Assembly (NCBI GenBank): GCA_023416515.1
Contig: JAEZHP010000028.1
Location: 1 to 64,000 of the forward strand
Direction of reading: 5' to 3'
Length of the DNA: 64,000 nucleotides
Source: Pseudomonadota bacterium
Lineage (GTDB): Bacteria; Pseudomonadota; Alphaproteobacteria; Sphingomonadales; Sphingomonadaceae
Part shown: piece by piece, positions 26,873-35,558 of the stretch
Numbering within the stretch: position 1 is the first letter of the stretch
Layout: each line of letters opens with the position of its first letter
The notes under the pieces: model-generated
The model's database searches: none
What the model was told of the DNA's origin: nothing
The model's input: the letters and a program-made list of their open reading frames with translations, nothing else
Translations under genes and position numbers: made by a program

Positions 26873-28486
26873 TTCCCGTATAAAAGTAAGAACTCCATCA
26901 CGGGCATGCTCCCCGGCGAAGACAGCGTGCTCGAGCGCCTTCTTGCTGCCACGGATCACGACGTTCTCGGAGTCGATGACGACCTCGCCGACCAGCATCC
27001 GCACATAGCCTTGGCGAAGCGCGGGGTTCTCGTCCCTCAGTCGCTCCCGCATGAGATTTCCGAACCGGGTGATGATCTCCGGCGTGATCTTGCGCGCCGG
27101 GCTGACGAGCTGGCGCTGGAGCGACTTGATCTCGACTTTGAGCGCGCCGAGGCGAGCATTGTGCGCAGCCAGCCGCTCGACCAGCTGAGGATCGCGAATA
27201 GTCAGATGGCCGGCCTCGACGAGCTCGAGCAGATTGCGCTTGGCGGCTTCGACGCGCCGCTTCTCAGCGAGACAATCGGCGAGCTGGGCCTTGCGCTTCT
27301 CGATTGTCTGGTCGGCATGATCGAGAACTGACGATAGCAGCGTCTGAAGTCGATCGGGCTGCAGCAACCGATCTTCGAGAGCGGACAAGACGATGTCGTC
27401 GACGAGCGGCATGGAGATACGCTTCGAACCGCAGGCATCCTTGGACTGGGTGCGCTTCCGGTCGCAAATGAAGTAGCGATATTGCCCGCCCTTGCCGGTG
27501 GACAGGATCATCCCGGAGCCGCAGCCGGGGTGGCCGCACTTGGCGAGCCCCGCGAGCAAGGTGGGGGAGCGCACGCTGCGCGGCGGCACCACCCTCGGCG
27601 CATGCGCGGACAGCATCCGCTGGGCACGCTCGAAGACGCCGTCGTCGAGGATCGGCGGCACGTCGATCGCGATCCACTCGTCCTGCGGCCGCTGCTTGCG
27701 GGTGCGGCTGTCCATCTGGTTGTAATAGTGAACACCCGAATAGGTGGTCCTGCGCAGCAGCACGTGCACCGTTCCGGTCCGGAACGGCTTGCCGCGATGG
27801 GTGAGACCGCGCCGATTCAACTCCTCGGTCACCTTGATAATGCCCATCGGTCCCTGGCCGCCGGCCTCGCCCAGATAGAGGTCGAAGGCGAGGCGAACCA
27901 CCGGCGCCTCGGCAGGATCGATCTCCAGCTTCTTCTTGTCCTTCTTGGCGAACCGCTCCGCGACATAGGTGCGATAGCCGAATGGCGGGAGCGAGCCGTT
28001 CCAGTAGCCGGCGTCGGCGTTGCCGATCATCGCGTCCCTGGTGGCCTCGGCGTTCAGATCGCTCTGATAGGCGTCGACCAAGGTGGCGACGCCGCGCGTC
28101 AGCTTGCCGGCGGGGCCGCTCGCGACCTGCTGGGTGATCGACTGATAGTCTACGCCGGCCTCCTCGAGCTGGCGCCGATAGGCCTCGAACTGGAAATCGT
28201 TCCGGAAGAAGCGCGAGAAATTATAGGTGAGGACGACGTCGAACGGCTTGGGGTCGGAGGTCGCATCGGCGATCATCTGCTGGAAGACGCGGCGGCGGTC
28301 GCCGCGCGCCGAGGCGCCGGGCTCGACGTAGACGCGGACGAGCTCAAGGCCCTGCTGCTCGCACCATTGCCGGATCCGCTTTTCCTGCTCGACGAGGCTG
28401 ACCTGATGCTCGGCCTGGCGCTTGGTCGAGACGCGGACATAGCCGACGGCGCGCAGCAGCGAGCGTGATTTGGAGGCATTGCCCAT
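26843..28486 (-). CDS. Large serine recombinase (site-specific integrase)
   Basis: 547 residues from ATG 28486 (MGNASKSRSLLRA), preceded by GGAG. The catalytic resolvase domain has VGYVRVSTKRQ with the nucleophilic Ser near residue 20 and YNFSRFFRND, then the recombinase domain (PPFGYRTY) and the zinc ribbon with Cys pairs (CGHPGCG and a later CDRKR...CGSKR), a coiled-coil (residues about 390-460) and a helical end. The last nine codons and the stop lie inside tRNA-Arg. Large serine recombinases integrate phages and mobile elements by a covalent Ser-DNA intermediate. Confidence 0.93.
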
Positions 28487-28531
28487 TTCATTTTTCTCCA
28501 GGAATCCGTCTCCACACTCTCCAGACATGCA

Positions 28532-28562
28532 GGAACCGGCGCCGTGGGCCGGCGCCGGTTCC
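28532..28562 (-). terminator. Strong hairpin after the ParB-like gene
   Basis: GGAACCGGCGCC and GGCGCCGGTTCC make a perfect 12 bp stem with a 7-base loop just after the stop of the ParB-like gene and before the recombinase start. There is no T-run, but stability and position fit a terminator. Confidence 0.6.
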
Positions 28563-28569
28563 CTCGTCG

Positions 28570-29487
28570 CTACGCCTTGGTGGGCGACGTCAGCGCGCTC
28601 GTGAGTGCGCTCTCGATGCTCCGCAGGAGGGCGAGACGTTCCCGTTTGGTCATGCTGTCATTCACAGGCTTGATCTGGAGACCGATCGAGCCGTTCGGCT
28701 TGCGCACGAGCCGCACCTTGGCGATCTTCGCCACATCGTCGATCTCGATCGGACGATGCGCTTCCCGTTCCTCGGCCGTCATCAGAAGGCGATCCAGCGC
28801 CTCCGCCGCGGTATACCGCATTCCGAGCTCCGCGAATTCCTTCGCTCGCGCGAAGGCGAATTTGCGGATTTCTTCGTCCCGCAGGGCTGCCTGCAGCTTG
28901 GACGCGAAATTGATGCTCATCGCCTCGGGCTCAGCCAGAATTGCCACGATCTCGGGAGGCACGCTGAGGATGGACAGAGTCCGGCTCACGGTGGCCTCGT
29001 CGCAGCCGACCGCGGCCGCCAGCCGGTCCTGGCGCCCGTCGTGGAACTGATCCATCGCCCACGACCATGACCGCGCGCGCTGAACCGGCGTGATATCGCG
29101 GCGGCCGGCATTCTCCGTCTCCGAAATCCGCCACGCCTGCTCGTCGGAGGCGACGACGATGGTGGCTCGGAGGCTGATGTCCGCGCCCCGAGCAATGAGA
29201 TGGGTGACGGCCCCGTGGCGCTGCATGCCGGCGATGATGTCGTAACCGCCCTCGCGCTCGACCGACGGGCGCAGGATCACGGGCACGCGCTGCCCCTCGC
29301 GGGCGATGCTGTCGACAAGCTCCCGGCTCCGCTTCGGGCAGAACTCGACGCAGTGGCGCGCATTGCCCTCCCACGGCCGACACAGCGCGGGATCGATGAG
29401 CCGAACCTCCTCGCTAGGCGTTGCCGAGACGGGTACCGGCTCGTCCCCAGCGGCGAAGAGCGGCGGCTGAATTTCCTTGTAGTCCAT
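28570..29487 (-). CDS. ParB-like nuclease-domain protein
   Basis: 305 residues from ATG 29487; AAGGAG is 7 bases upstream of this start and only 1 base before the alternative ATG at 29493. Residues about 35-125 match the ParB/Srx-type N-terminal domain: a GQRVPVILRP stretch and GYDIIAGMQRHGAVTHL, which parallels the ParB box. An HTH region follows (AAAVGCDEATVSRTLSILSVPPEIVAIL). The rest is helical. No ParA gene is next to it, so a role in element control or in DNA processing is as likely as partition. It is the gene next to the recombinase. Confidence 0.82.
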   Translation of the reverse strand: MDYKEIQPPLFAAGDEPVPVSATPSEEVRLIDPALCRPWEGNARHCVEFCPKRSRELVDSIAREGQRVPVILRPSVEREGGYDIIAGMQRHGAVTHLIARGADISLRATIVVASDEQAWRISETENAGRRDITPVQRARSWSWAMDQFHDGRQDRLAAAVGCDEATVSRTLSILSVPPEIVAILAEPEAMSINFASKLQAALRDEEIRKFAFARAKEFAELGMRYTAAEALDRLLMTAEEREAHRPIEIDDVAKIAKVRLVRKPNGSIGLQIKPVNDSMTKRERLALLRSIESALTSALTSPTKA

Positions 29488-29551
29488 GTTCATGCTCCTT
29501 TTCGAGGAAGCCTCGTTGCTTCCATCGTCGGGCATGACAGGTTCGGCAGCT

Positions 29552-29569
29552 GAACTTGCTGGAGGTCAG
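29552..29569 (-). promoter_or_regulatory. Repeated upstream motif, copy A
   Basis: On the minus strand the sequence CTGACCTCCAGCAAGTTC lies 58 bases before the upstream ATG of the ParB-like gene. It shares the pattern TGACCTCC-(A/C)-G-(C/G)-AAGTT with copies at 29803-29821 and 32725-32741. Confidence 0.5.
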
Positions 29570-29593
29570 AATTGCCTTCGACGCTGTGTCTTC

Positions 29594-29776
29594 TCAGGTT
29601 TTCTGCTCGAACAAGGCCAGAATTTCATCCCTGAGAACGCGACTGACCAGCCGGATTTCGTCTTCGCTGATGGTCCAGCCGGTGCCCGGTTGAAGCGAAG
29701 ACGCGCAACCGCGACGTCGCCCTGCCTCAGGGGTCTGGTCGTCCGTCGACGAAAAAGATCCAGTGCGCTTGTCCAC
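29594..29776 (-). CDS. Small hypothetical protein (60 residues)
   Basis: 60 residues starting at a GTG (29776). The C-terminal third (SEDEIRLVSRVLRDEILALFEQ) is a likely amphipathic helix. It is preceded by copy B of the repeated motif, 26 bases upstream, which supports it being a real gene. No family recognised; it may be a regulator or a small partner of the ParB-like protein. Confidence 0.45.
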   Translation of the reverse strand: MDKRTGSFSSTDDQTPEAGRRRGCASSLQPGTGWTISEDEIRLVSRVLRDEILALFEQKT

Positions 29777-29802
29777 ACTGGATCGATCTCACATTTTCTG
29801 GC

Positions 29803-29821
29803 GAAACTTGCGGGAGGTCAG
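29803..29821 (-). promoter_or_regulatory. Repeated upstream motif, copy B
   Basis: On the minus strand CTGACCTCCCGCAAGTTTC lies 26 bases upstream of the GTG of the 60-residue gene and downstream of the 562-residue gene's stop. Confidence 0.5.
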
Positions 29822-29873
29822 AAGCCGGGCAAAAGCACGCGTTATCTAGGCCTTGGCATCGGCTCGCAGCGAT

Positions 29874-31562
29874 CTACGAGCCGAAAGCCTTTCGGAACCG
29901 ATCGACGTCCGTCTCGATCATTCGGTCGATCCGGCTCGTTCCCTCCCTGCGAAACTTCTGGATGCGCCGGGCTTCCGCGATGGCCTTGTCGGCCATCCCC
30001 TTCATGCCGCCTGTTTCGCCGCGGGCGACTTGCTCGAACTGGATGTCGCCCAGTCGCTCCTTCAGGGAAATGCCCCGGCCCATCACTTCGTCCAGGCCGT
30101 CCCGGGTTTTGGCAGGAACATTCTCGATGACGAAATCCGCGCCGTCATAATCCTTGCTGTCGTCGTAGCCGAGCCAGCTGCCCTCGTCGAAGCCGGTCGT
30201 GTCCGCGTCGGCGACGACCGAGGTGCTATATTGGTCGCGCGTGATTGCGCAGCGATAGATCGCCAGGAGGTTGGTGAGCGCGTCACTCTTTTCACGATGT
30301 GCCGTAGCGACGAGCTTTTCCGCGCGGCTTTCATCGCCGCCGCCCCAAACCCTGACGAGTGTCGGCCTCGTCAAGGCGACGATCGAGCCGTACATGTCGA
30401 GGATTGCATAAGCGAGGCATGTCAGGGTCGACATCCCGTATCGCGCGGTGGCTGCGACCATGTCCGCCTCCCTCTTGCCGTCCGCGCGAATAGCCTCGAT
30501 CTGCTCGGCGACCGTTCCGGGCTTCGCTCCGAATTTGAGACGCTGGCTGCCCGCCCCGGCGGTATGCACGAGCTGAAGGACGGTCGGGGATCTGGTGTTC
30601 TTGCTGTTCGAGAAACTGGCAACAAACTCCGCTACCCACTTATCCAGCTGATCCAGGTAGGCGCCGAGGTTAGCCATCTTTTCATAGGGCACAGGCTCGT
30701 CCCCTGAAGTCTCACCCGCGCTGAAGCCGAGTTCGCCGGCTTGATCGAGCGCGAGCTTCTTGAGGTCGTAGTCTTCGACAAAAGCTTCGAGGTCATTCCT
30801 TTCCTTGTCCGAAACCGTCTCGCCCTTCGCGATCCGCGTCGCAATTCTCGCGATGGTCTGCGCTTCAACGAGCGGGACCGATGCGTCGCCGATGGTCAGT
30901 CTCACCGGAGCATCCGGAGCACCGGTTTCGAACACATTCCATTCCGCATGGAACAGCCGCGCCGCCTTGATCTGGGCCTTGAAATAGATCCAGAAGATCG
31001 CGGCTTCGCGATAGGCTTCCTGGAGCGACGCCTGCTCGGCCGCCGGCCTTTCCGCTATATATCGCTGAGCTTTGTCGAGATAGCCCTGCATGAGGAAGTC
31101 AGCGAACTTGCGATGGTCTTTCCTGGCCTCCCACACGACCGTCGCGGCATGGTTGGGACTGGGCTTCGGCAAGATGGCAGCATATTTGATCGGCGTTTTC
31201 CCGCCGCCTCTATGAGGATTTCTCTCCCAGAGCGGACGAAGGGCGTTGATCAGGGCCTCGATCACCTCCTCATTTTCGGGCGCATGCATCATCCAGCGAA
31301 AGCGAGCGGCAAGCCCGGATGAACTGGACGGCAGCTTGTTCTTCGGAAATCGAACGTCGGCATCATCCAGGAGACCCGAAGGGCAGCGACAGAAGTCAAC
31401 GATTCCTAGCAGGGCGCGGCCGTAGCTCTCCTGGTCGCCTGCGACACGGCCGAAGGCGCCGAAACGTGCCTTTGCGACGGCCGCATCGAGGTCTTTGATT
31501 GCTGAGGGCAGGTCCATCGCTGACAGATTCACGATACTGAACGGAATTCTCGCCTTGGCCAT
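29874..31562 (-). CDS. Unknown 562-residue island protein
   Basis: Start at ATG 31562, with GGAG 6 bases upstream, and no signal peptide. I do not recognise the family. The protein begins MAKARIPFSIVNL, is mostly helical and Ala-rich, and has conserved-looking pieces: PHRGGGKTPIKYAAILPKP near residue 130, NSKNTRSPTVLQLVHTAGAGSQRLKFGAKPG near 330, and a Lys/Arg-rich end after KTRDGLDEVMGRGISLKERLG. No P-loop or nuclease motif is clear. The ribosome-binding site lies in a 10 bp hairpin, so translation is probably controlled. It sits between the relaxase region and the ParB-like gene on the same strand. Confidence 0.75.
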   Translation of the reverse strand: MAKARIPFSIVNLSAMDLPSAIKDLDAAVAKARFGAFGRVAGDQESYGRALLGIVDFCRCPSGLLDDADVRFPKNKLPSSSSGLAARFRWMMHAPENEEVIEALINALRPLWERNPHRGGGKTPIKYAAILPKPSPNHAATVVWEARKDHRKFADFLMQGYLDKAQRYIAERPAAEQASLQEAYREAAIFWIYFKAQIKAARLFHAEWNVFETGAPDAPVRLTIGDASVPLVEAQTIARIATRIAKGETVSDKERNDLEAFVEDYDLKKLALDQAGELGFSAGETSGDEPVPYEKMANLGAYLDQLDKWVAEFVASFSNSKNTRSPTVLQLVHTAGAGSQRLKFGAKPGTVAEQIEAIRADGKREADMVAATARYGMSTLTCLAYAILDMYGSIVALTRPTLVRVWGGGDESRAEKLVATAHREKSDALTNLLAIYRCAITRDQYSTSVVADADTTGFDEGSWLGYDDSKDYDGADFVIENVPAKTRDGLDEVMGRGISLKERLGDIQFEQVARGETGGMKGMADKAIAEARRIQKFRREGTSRIDRMIETDVDRFRKAFGS

Positions 31563-31588
31563 CGTGCTCTCCTGAAAGGGAGAGCACG
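31563..31588 (-). promoter_or_regulatory. Hairpin sequestering the ribosome-binding site
   Basis: CGTGCTCTCC and GGAGAGCACG (minus-strand order) form a perfect 10 bp stem with a 6-base loop, abutting the ATG of the 562-residue gene. The GGAG that should bind ribosomes is in the 3' arm of the stem, so translation would be blocked when it is folded. Confidence 0.65.
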
Positions 31589-31615
31589 ACTTGTCGGCCA
31601 AGAGTTGTAGTCTCG

Positions 31616-31906
31616 TTAATCCCGCAGCCGCTCGAGCCGCGCGACATAGAGATCGAGCAATTGAAGGTTGCCGGTGAGCCGCTTGCGCTGGGCCGCAGCG
31701 TCCTTCTTGTACTGCTCGAGTTCGGACAAAGTGATCTCGCGATCCTGCCACTGCTGCTCGATCGCGCCGAGGCCTTGCTCGAGCTCGTCCAGCTTGCGCT
31801 CGACGGCTTTACGATTCTGCTCCAGTAGCTGGAGCTTGATTTCACTGGGTTGATCGGCTTCGGCGTAGCCGGTGGTCAGCCCAGGCATGCTGTTCTCGTC
31901 CCGCAT
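31616..31906 (-). CDS. Coiled-coil hypothetical protein
   Basis: 96 residues from ATG 31906, with a very good AAGGAGG 6 bases upstream. From about residue 22 to the end it is predicted helical with heptad-like Leu spacing (LQLLEQNRKAVERKLDELEQG, then ITLSELEQYKKDAAAQRKRL), so it is likely a coiled-coil homodimer or a partner of another protein. A longer in-frame opening upstream is out of character and overlaps the next gene. Function unknown. Confidence 0.75.
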   Translation of the reverse strand: MRDENSMPGLTTGYAEADQPSEIKLQLLEQNRKAVERKLDELEQGLGAIEQQWQDREITLSELEQYKKDAAAQRKRLTGNLQLLDLYVARLERLRD

Positions 31907-32019
31907 GGGATCCTCCTTGAAACGATGATAATGATGGTCCGCGCGGCCGGGTGGTGGGTCGCGGCAGCGACGGGACGCGCGCGTCCGGACAGCTTGCCCT
32001 TGCAGCCAGAGAGAGCGCA

Positions 32020-32697
32020 TCAGGAGTCGCTCCAGTCGGGCATGCGGACCGGCGGACGCCAGAAGTCGGGATGACCGCCATTGGCCTTGATCCAGTTGTA
32101 GGCGGTGCCACGCCGGAGGCGCACGGGAGCCTCGATGTCGCGGCGGCTGCAGATCAGCGCGATAAGGTAATGCTGCTTCTCCGAGACCGGGAGCTTGCGC
32201 CAGCTTCCCAGTGTGCCGGCACGCTCGCGCGCCTCGAACTCCGCCGTCTGGTCCGCCCGGAGCGCCTTGCCCCAATGCCAGGCGATCCGCGATCCTTCCG
32301 AACGGCACCATGCGAGCCGACGCGGGCAGGAGAAGATGTGGGCGAGATAGGCCCCGCGGCCGCCCGCGACCTCGCCGGCCGAGATCGCGATCCACAAGGC
32401 GTAGAGCGGGCCGTGATGTTCGAGGCCAAGCAGCGCCAGGTCGTCCTGCCCGACATAGCCGCCCTTCTCAGCGACCGAGCCATGGGCGAACAGCTGGTTG
32501 TTCCGGGTGCGGGCTTGCTTGCGGCGCAGGGTCTCCCGGCGCACGTGGAAAGCGAGCCGCTCGGCCTCTCCTAGGCGCGTGGCGGCGGCGGCAGCCAAGA
32601 TCCTGACCCGCGCCCGCAACGAGACAATGTGCGCCGCAAGACGCTTGCGGGCGTTGACGGAAGAGGCCGGTTCGGTCGAAACTGTGGCATTGCTCAT
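32020..32697 (-). CDS. Hypothetical island protein with helical N-terminus
   Basis: 225 residues from ATG 32697. The N-terminal 70 residues are basic and helical (RKRLAAHIVSLRARVRIL); the remainder has a mixed fold with GPLYALWIAISAGEVAGGRGAYLAHIFSCPRRLAWCRSEG and YNWIKANGGHPDFWRPP near the end. No family recognised. Copy C of the repeated motif lies 27 bases before the start. The leader is short, so the transcript may be nearly leaderless. Confidence 0.65.
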   Translation of the reverse strand: MSNATVSTEPASSVNARKRLAAHIVSLRARVRILAAAAATRLGEAERLAFHVRRETLRRKQARTRNNQLFAHGSVAEKGGYVGQDDLALLGLEHHGPLYALWIAISAGEVAGGRGAYLAHIFSCPRRLAWCRSEGSRIAWHWGKALRADQTAEFEARERAGTLGSWRKLPVSEKQHYLIALICSRRDIEAPVRLRRGTAYNWIKANGGHPDFWRPPVRMPDWSDS

Positions 32698-32724
32698 GCC
32701 ACGCTTAGATCAGGTTGGGAGGCT

Positions 32725-32741
32725 AAACTTCCGGGAGGTCA
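32725..32741 (-). promoter_or_regulatory. Repeated upstream motif, copy C
   Basis: On the minus strand TGACCTCCCGGAAGTTT lies 27 bases before the ATG of the 225-residue gene. It shares TGACCTCC and AAGTT with copies A and B. Confidence 0.5.
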
Positions 32742-32775
32742 TCGGGCCGTGAGGAGCGTTTTCATCGAGCGCCGC

Positions 32776-34752
32776 CTATCTCACCTGACCGGGCTTGATC
32801 CCCTTCAGGGCGATATGTTGTTCTACCACCGAAAAGCCGTCCTCATCCAGCTCCGTTTGCGGTTGCGCGGCCGATTGCACTGGCGTGTCCAACTTTGCAG
32901 GTTCAGCCACTCGAACGATCAGGCTGGAGAGTTCGCCAAGGCGATCGGCGGGCGGCTCGGGACTGACCTCGATGATCGCGTCGAGATAGGGCCAACTGGC
33001 TCGGTCCTGGGTGAGCCTGGCGAAGCTGGCCAGCAGATCGACATCACGGGCATATAGAAGCTGCTCACCATCGGGCTGCGTGCCGACAAAGAACTGGGGC
33101 TCCGCGCTGGTGAAAGCCTCCTGCACGGCCTTGAAGTCCGGCTTCTGAAGAACGGCGCCATGTTCGTCCAACTCGAGTTCGAGCCCCGCATCATGGCTCG
33201 CCTGGCGGCGTTCGCCGAGCCCGTTCGGGAGCGCCGGGTCGAACCAGTCACCGAAATGTTCCGGCGTCACGGCATCTCGCTTCCGGCGATCTTCCGCTTG
33301 CTTGTCCGCCTGCAGCTCTCGCATACGCTCCGCCTCCAGCATGGAGGCATTCATGACGGAGGGCTTTTCCGAAGCAGGCAGCGCCTCCTCTGACTCGTCG
33401 GCCTCGGCAGCTATGTCCGCTCCCGCAGCGCGCTCCGGCGCGAAGGCTGGAACGGCACCGGCGATCTGATCTAGCGCCGCGTCAATCTCGTCCAGGCGCT
33501 CGAGGCTGCTTCGGGTCTCCGTCCGCTCAGTAGACAGTTCAGCGTGCATGCCATCGAGCAGGAGATCGAAACGATCTTCCACTCGGTCCAGTCTTGAGGA
33601 CTGGCTATGCAGGGCGTCGAGCTCCGTTCCGGCAGTGCCGACTGCGTCCTGATGTCGCTTGGCCGCATCGACCTGACGGTCGGCCGCCGCCTGCTTGCGC
33701 GACAGGCGGACTTCGCTTTCGAATTTCTTGGTGTTGCCGGGCGAGGCGAGGCCGCGATCACGCCGCGACAAATGCGTCCAGCGGGTTGCAATATTCTCCT
33801 GTGCAAGCGCCCGATTGAAGGCACGGGCGACGAAACGACGTTGAAGGCCCAAGCCGGCGGGCGTCTCAAACGACCGGCGCTTGAACGCAGCGAAAGTCCA
33901 TTCATGATCGCCAACGCGCTGCATCGGCCTCAGGCTGACGAGGATATGGACGTGGAAATTGCGCTGGTCACCATCGCGATCGGGTTTGTGCAGAGCCGCG
34001 TCGAACGGCAGGCTCACGTCCCTCAGCGGCTGCACCAACTCGGCGAGAAGGCGCGCCCGACCCTGCGGGGAAAGCTCGTGCGGCAGCGCGATGATGAGAT
34101 GGCGATAGACGCCGGCATTGTCACGATCGACGCTTTCGAGCTGCTCAATCTGCCTCGAGCAGGCGACGCGCTCCGCGATGTCGTCGCCCATACTGCTGAG
34201 GATGTTGCCCTCGACTTCCTCGAGCGCATCCTCGCGCTCGATATAGCGAACCTTGCGCCCGAACTCGCCTGACTTCCAGCGGGCCGTGCGAGCGTTGCTG
34301 CGTTTCTTCTCGCGCTTGAAGTTGCGATCCTTGCCCGAGCTGAAGCCGCGCGGGATATATTCGAAGAACAGGTCGCGCGTGGAGCCGGAGCCCTTGGCGG
34401 TGCCGAGGCCATCCGGGCCATATTCGAAATGTCGATAAAGACGGGCAGTACAGGTCGCCTTCAGCTGCAGCCGCTCGTTTTTCCTGAGCGCGGCACCCAG
34501 CTTGTAGCCGTAGCGCTTCGCGTCCTCCTCTTCGCGCCGACGGAGGTGCCGGGCGAAGGCCCAACTCTTCTTCCACTCGATCTCGTCCAGCATCGCGGCA
34601 CGTTCCGCTCGGCCGACGGCCCGGAGGCGGTCTGCCTCGGCGCGGCGAGCCTGGGCGGCCTCACGGCCTTCCTTCTGCCGATCGCCGAAGGCTTTGGCGA
34701 GATAATCGCCGGCGAGATCGCGGCCGATCTTCCAACCTGTCCATGAATGCAT
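32776..34752 (-). CDS. MobA/MobL family relaxase
   Basis: 658 residues. Conjugative relaxases of the MobA/MobL (MOBQ-like) family nick oriT and lead the strand into the recipient. Visible signs are YRHLIIALPHELSPQGRARLLAELVQPL (residues about 217-244) and the HUH-type histidine motif DQRNFHVHILVSL. The N-terminus is rich in Arg and Glu, and the last 300 residues are acidic and less conserved. The catalytic Tyr is not certain from inspection. It is encoded just downstream of the large inverted repeat at 34788-34855, as expected when oriT precedes the relaxase gene. Confidence 0.82.
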   Translation of the reverse strand: MHSWTGWKIGRDLAGDYLAKAFGDRQKEGREAAQARRAEADRLRAVGRAERAAMLDEIEWKKSWAFARHLRRREEEDAKRYGYKLGAALRKNERLQLKATCTARLYRHFEYGPDGLGTAKGSGSTRDLFFEYIPRGFSSGKDRNFKREKKRSNARTARWKSGEFGRKVRYIEREDALEEVEGNILSSMGDDIAERVACSRQIEQLESVDRDNAGVYRHLIIALPHELSPQGRARLLAELVQPLRDVSLPFDAALHKPDRDGDQRNFHVHILVSLRPMQRVGDHEWTFAAFKRRSFETPAGLGLQRRFVARAFNRALAQENIATRWTHLSRRDRGLASPGNTKKFESEVRLSRKQAAADRQVDAAKRHQDAVGTAGTELDALHSQSSRLDRVEDRFDLLLDGMHAELSTERTETRSSLERLDEIDAALDQIAGAVPAFAPERAAGADIAAEADESEEALPASEKPSVMNASMLEAERMRELQADKQAEDRRKRDAVTPEHFGDWFDPALPNGLGERRQASHDAGLELELDEHGAVLQKPDFKAVQEAFTSAEPQFFVGTQPDGEQLLYARDVDLLASFARLTQDRASWPYLDAIIEVSPEPPADRLGELSSLIVRVAEPAKLDTPVQSAAQPQTELDEDGFSVVEQHIALKGIKPGQVR

Positions 34753-34787
34753 GGAATCTGACGTGAGGCAGGCTCAGTTAACAAATA

Positions 34788-34855
34788 GGGAGAGGGGGTA
34801 GGCGCGGGTCTTGGTTTTGGACAAGACGTTGACGCGCCTACCCCCCTCTCTCCCC
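34788..34855. other. Large inverted repeat, candidate oriT
   Basis: GGGGGTAGGCGCG (34794-34806) and CGCGCCTACCCCC (34833-34845) are exact complements, and the arms continue imperfectly to 34788 and 34855. Inside, GTCTTG/CAAGAC (34808-34827) forms a second stem with an 8-base loop. It lies 36 bp from the relaxase start. Such structures mark oriT nic regions in MobA/MobL plasmids, but a relaxase promoter operator is an alternative. Confidence 0.55.
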
Positions 34856-34968
34856 TTCATCTCCTGCTTGCCCGTTACGCTCTGCCTTGGCGCCGGTCGG
34901 CGCTTCAGGGTCGGAGTTATCGCCATAACAGGCGTCAGGTTTCCTCGTGGCCAAACACAAGATTGCGA

Positions 34969-34988
34969 CGATTGCGAGCTCGCAATCG
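34969..34988. repeat. 20 bp perfect palindrome with an extra direct repeat
   Basis: CGATTGCGAG and CTCGCAATCG form a 20 bp perfect palindrome. GATTGCGA also occurs at 34961-34968, one base before the palindrome's own copy, so three copies (two direct, one inverted) lie within 28 bases. This is the form of an operator or iteron-like binding site. Confidence 0.5.
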
Positions 34989-35537
34989 GGGTGGCTTACT
35001 AATCACGGACCTGCAGCTGCGAGCTGGACGCACTATGGCACGCCGCGGCGCAAGGTCCGCTACGCGCCCATCTCTGCCGTGGGCCCGGCTTCAACGAATG
35101 GCAGCTTGGACCCATTTCCGGTCATTCGCGGCGTCTTTGCCGCTCCCCGACTTCTGCCATCCGTTCATATTGGAAGCAGCAAAGTGCGAAGCCGCGGCCA
35201 GTCCGCTGTCCGGCGCGGGCGAGGCGTTCTGCATCAGCCGCGGATCGACCCGCTTCGACGGACTCGAGTCGACGAGGCGTCCATCAAGCCAGAGCTCAAC
35301 CCTAGATCGACAGCCATCCTTCTGGTGCTGGTCGCTCGTGCCAGTGCCATCATCAAACAACCTTGTGCGCGGGAACGCACGGGGGCGGATTGGGCCGCGG
35401 CCGTTCGTAGGGGGTGGCAAGGCGTCCGTAGTCGCCGCCGATCGGCGGCGACAGGGGAACGAAGAAACAGGGACACAACGCCGGATCATTTCATGTCGCT
35501 GCGCCTCTCGATCGCCAATTCGGTTGCGCGATGTGAC
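34989..35537. other. Region without a confident gene
   Basis: Several frames stay open here because of the GC content, but none has a convincing start, domain or composition. The region separates the minus-strand relaxase from the plus-strand MerR-methyltransferase operon and probably holds the operon promoter. Confidence 0.4.
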
Positions 35538-35558
35538 ATGAGGGTTATCGTGACCGTC

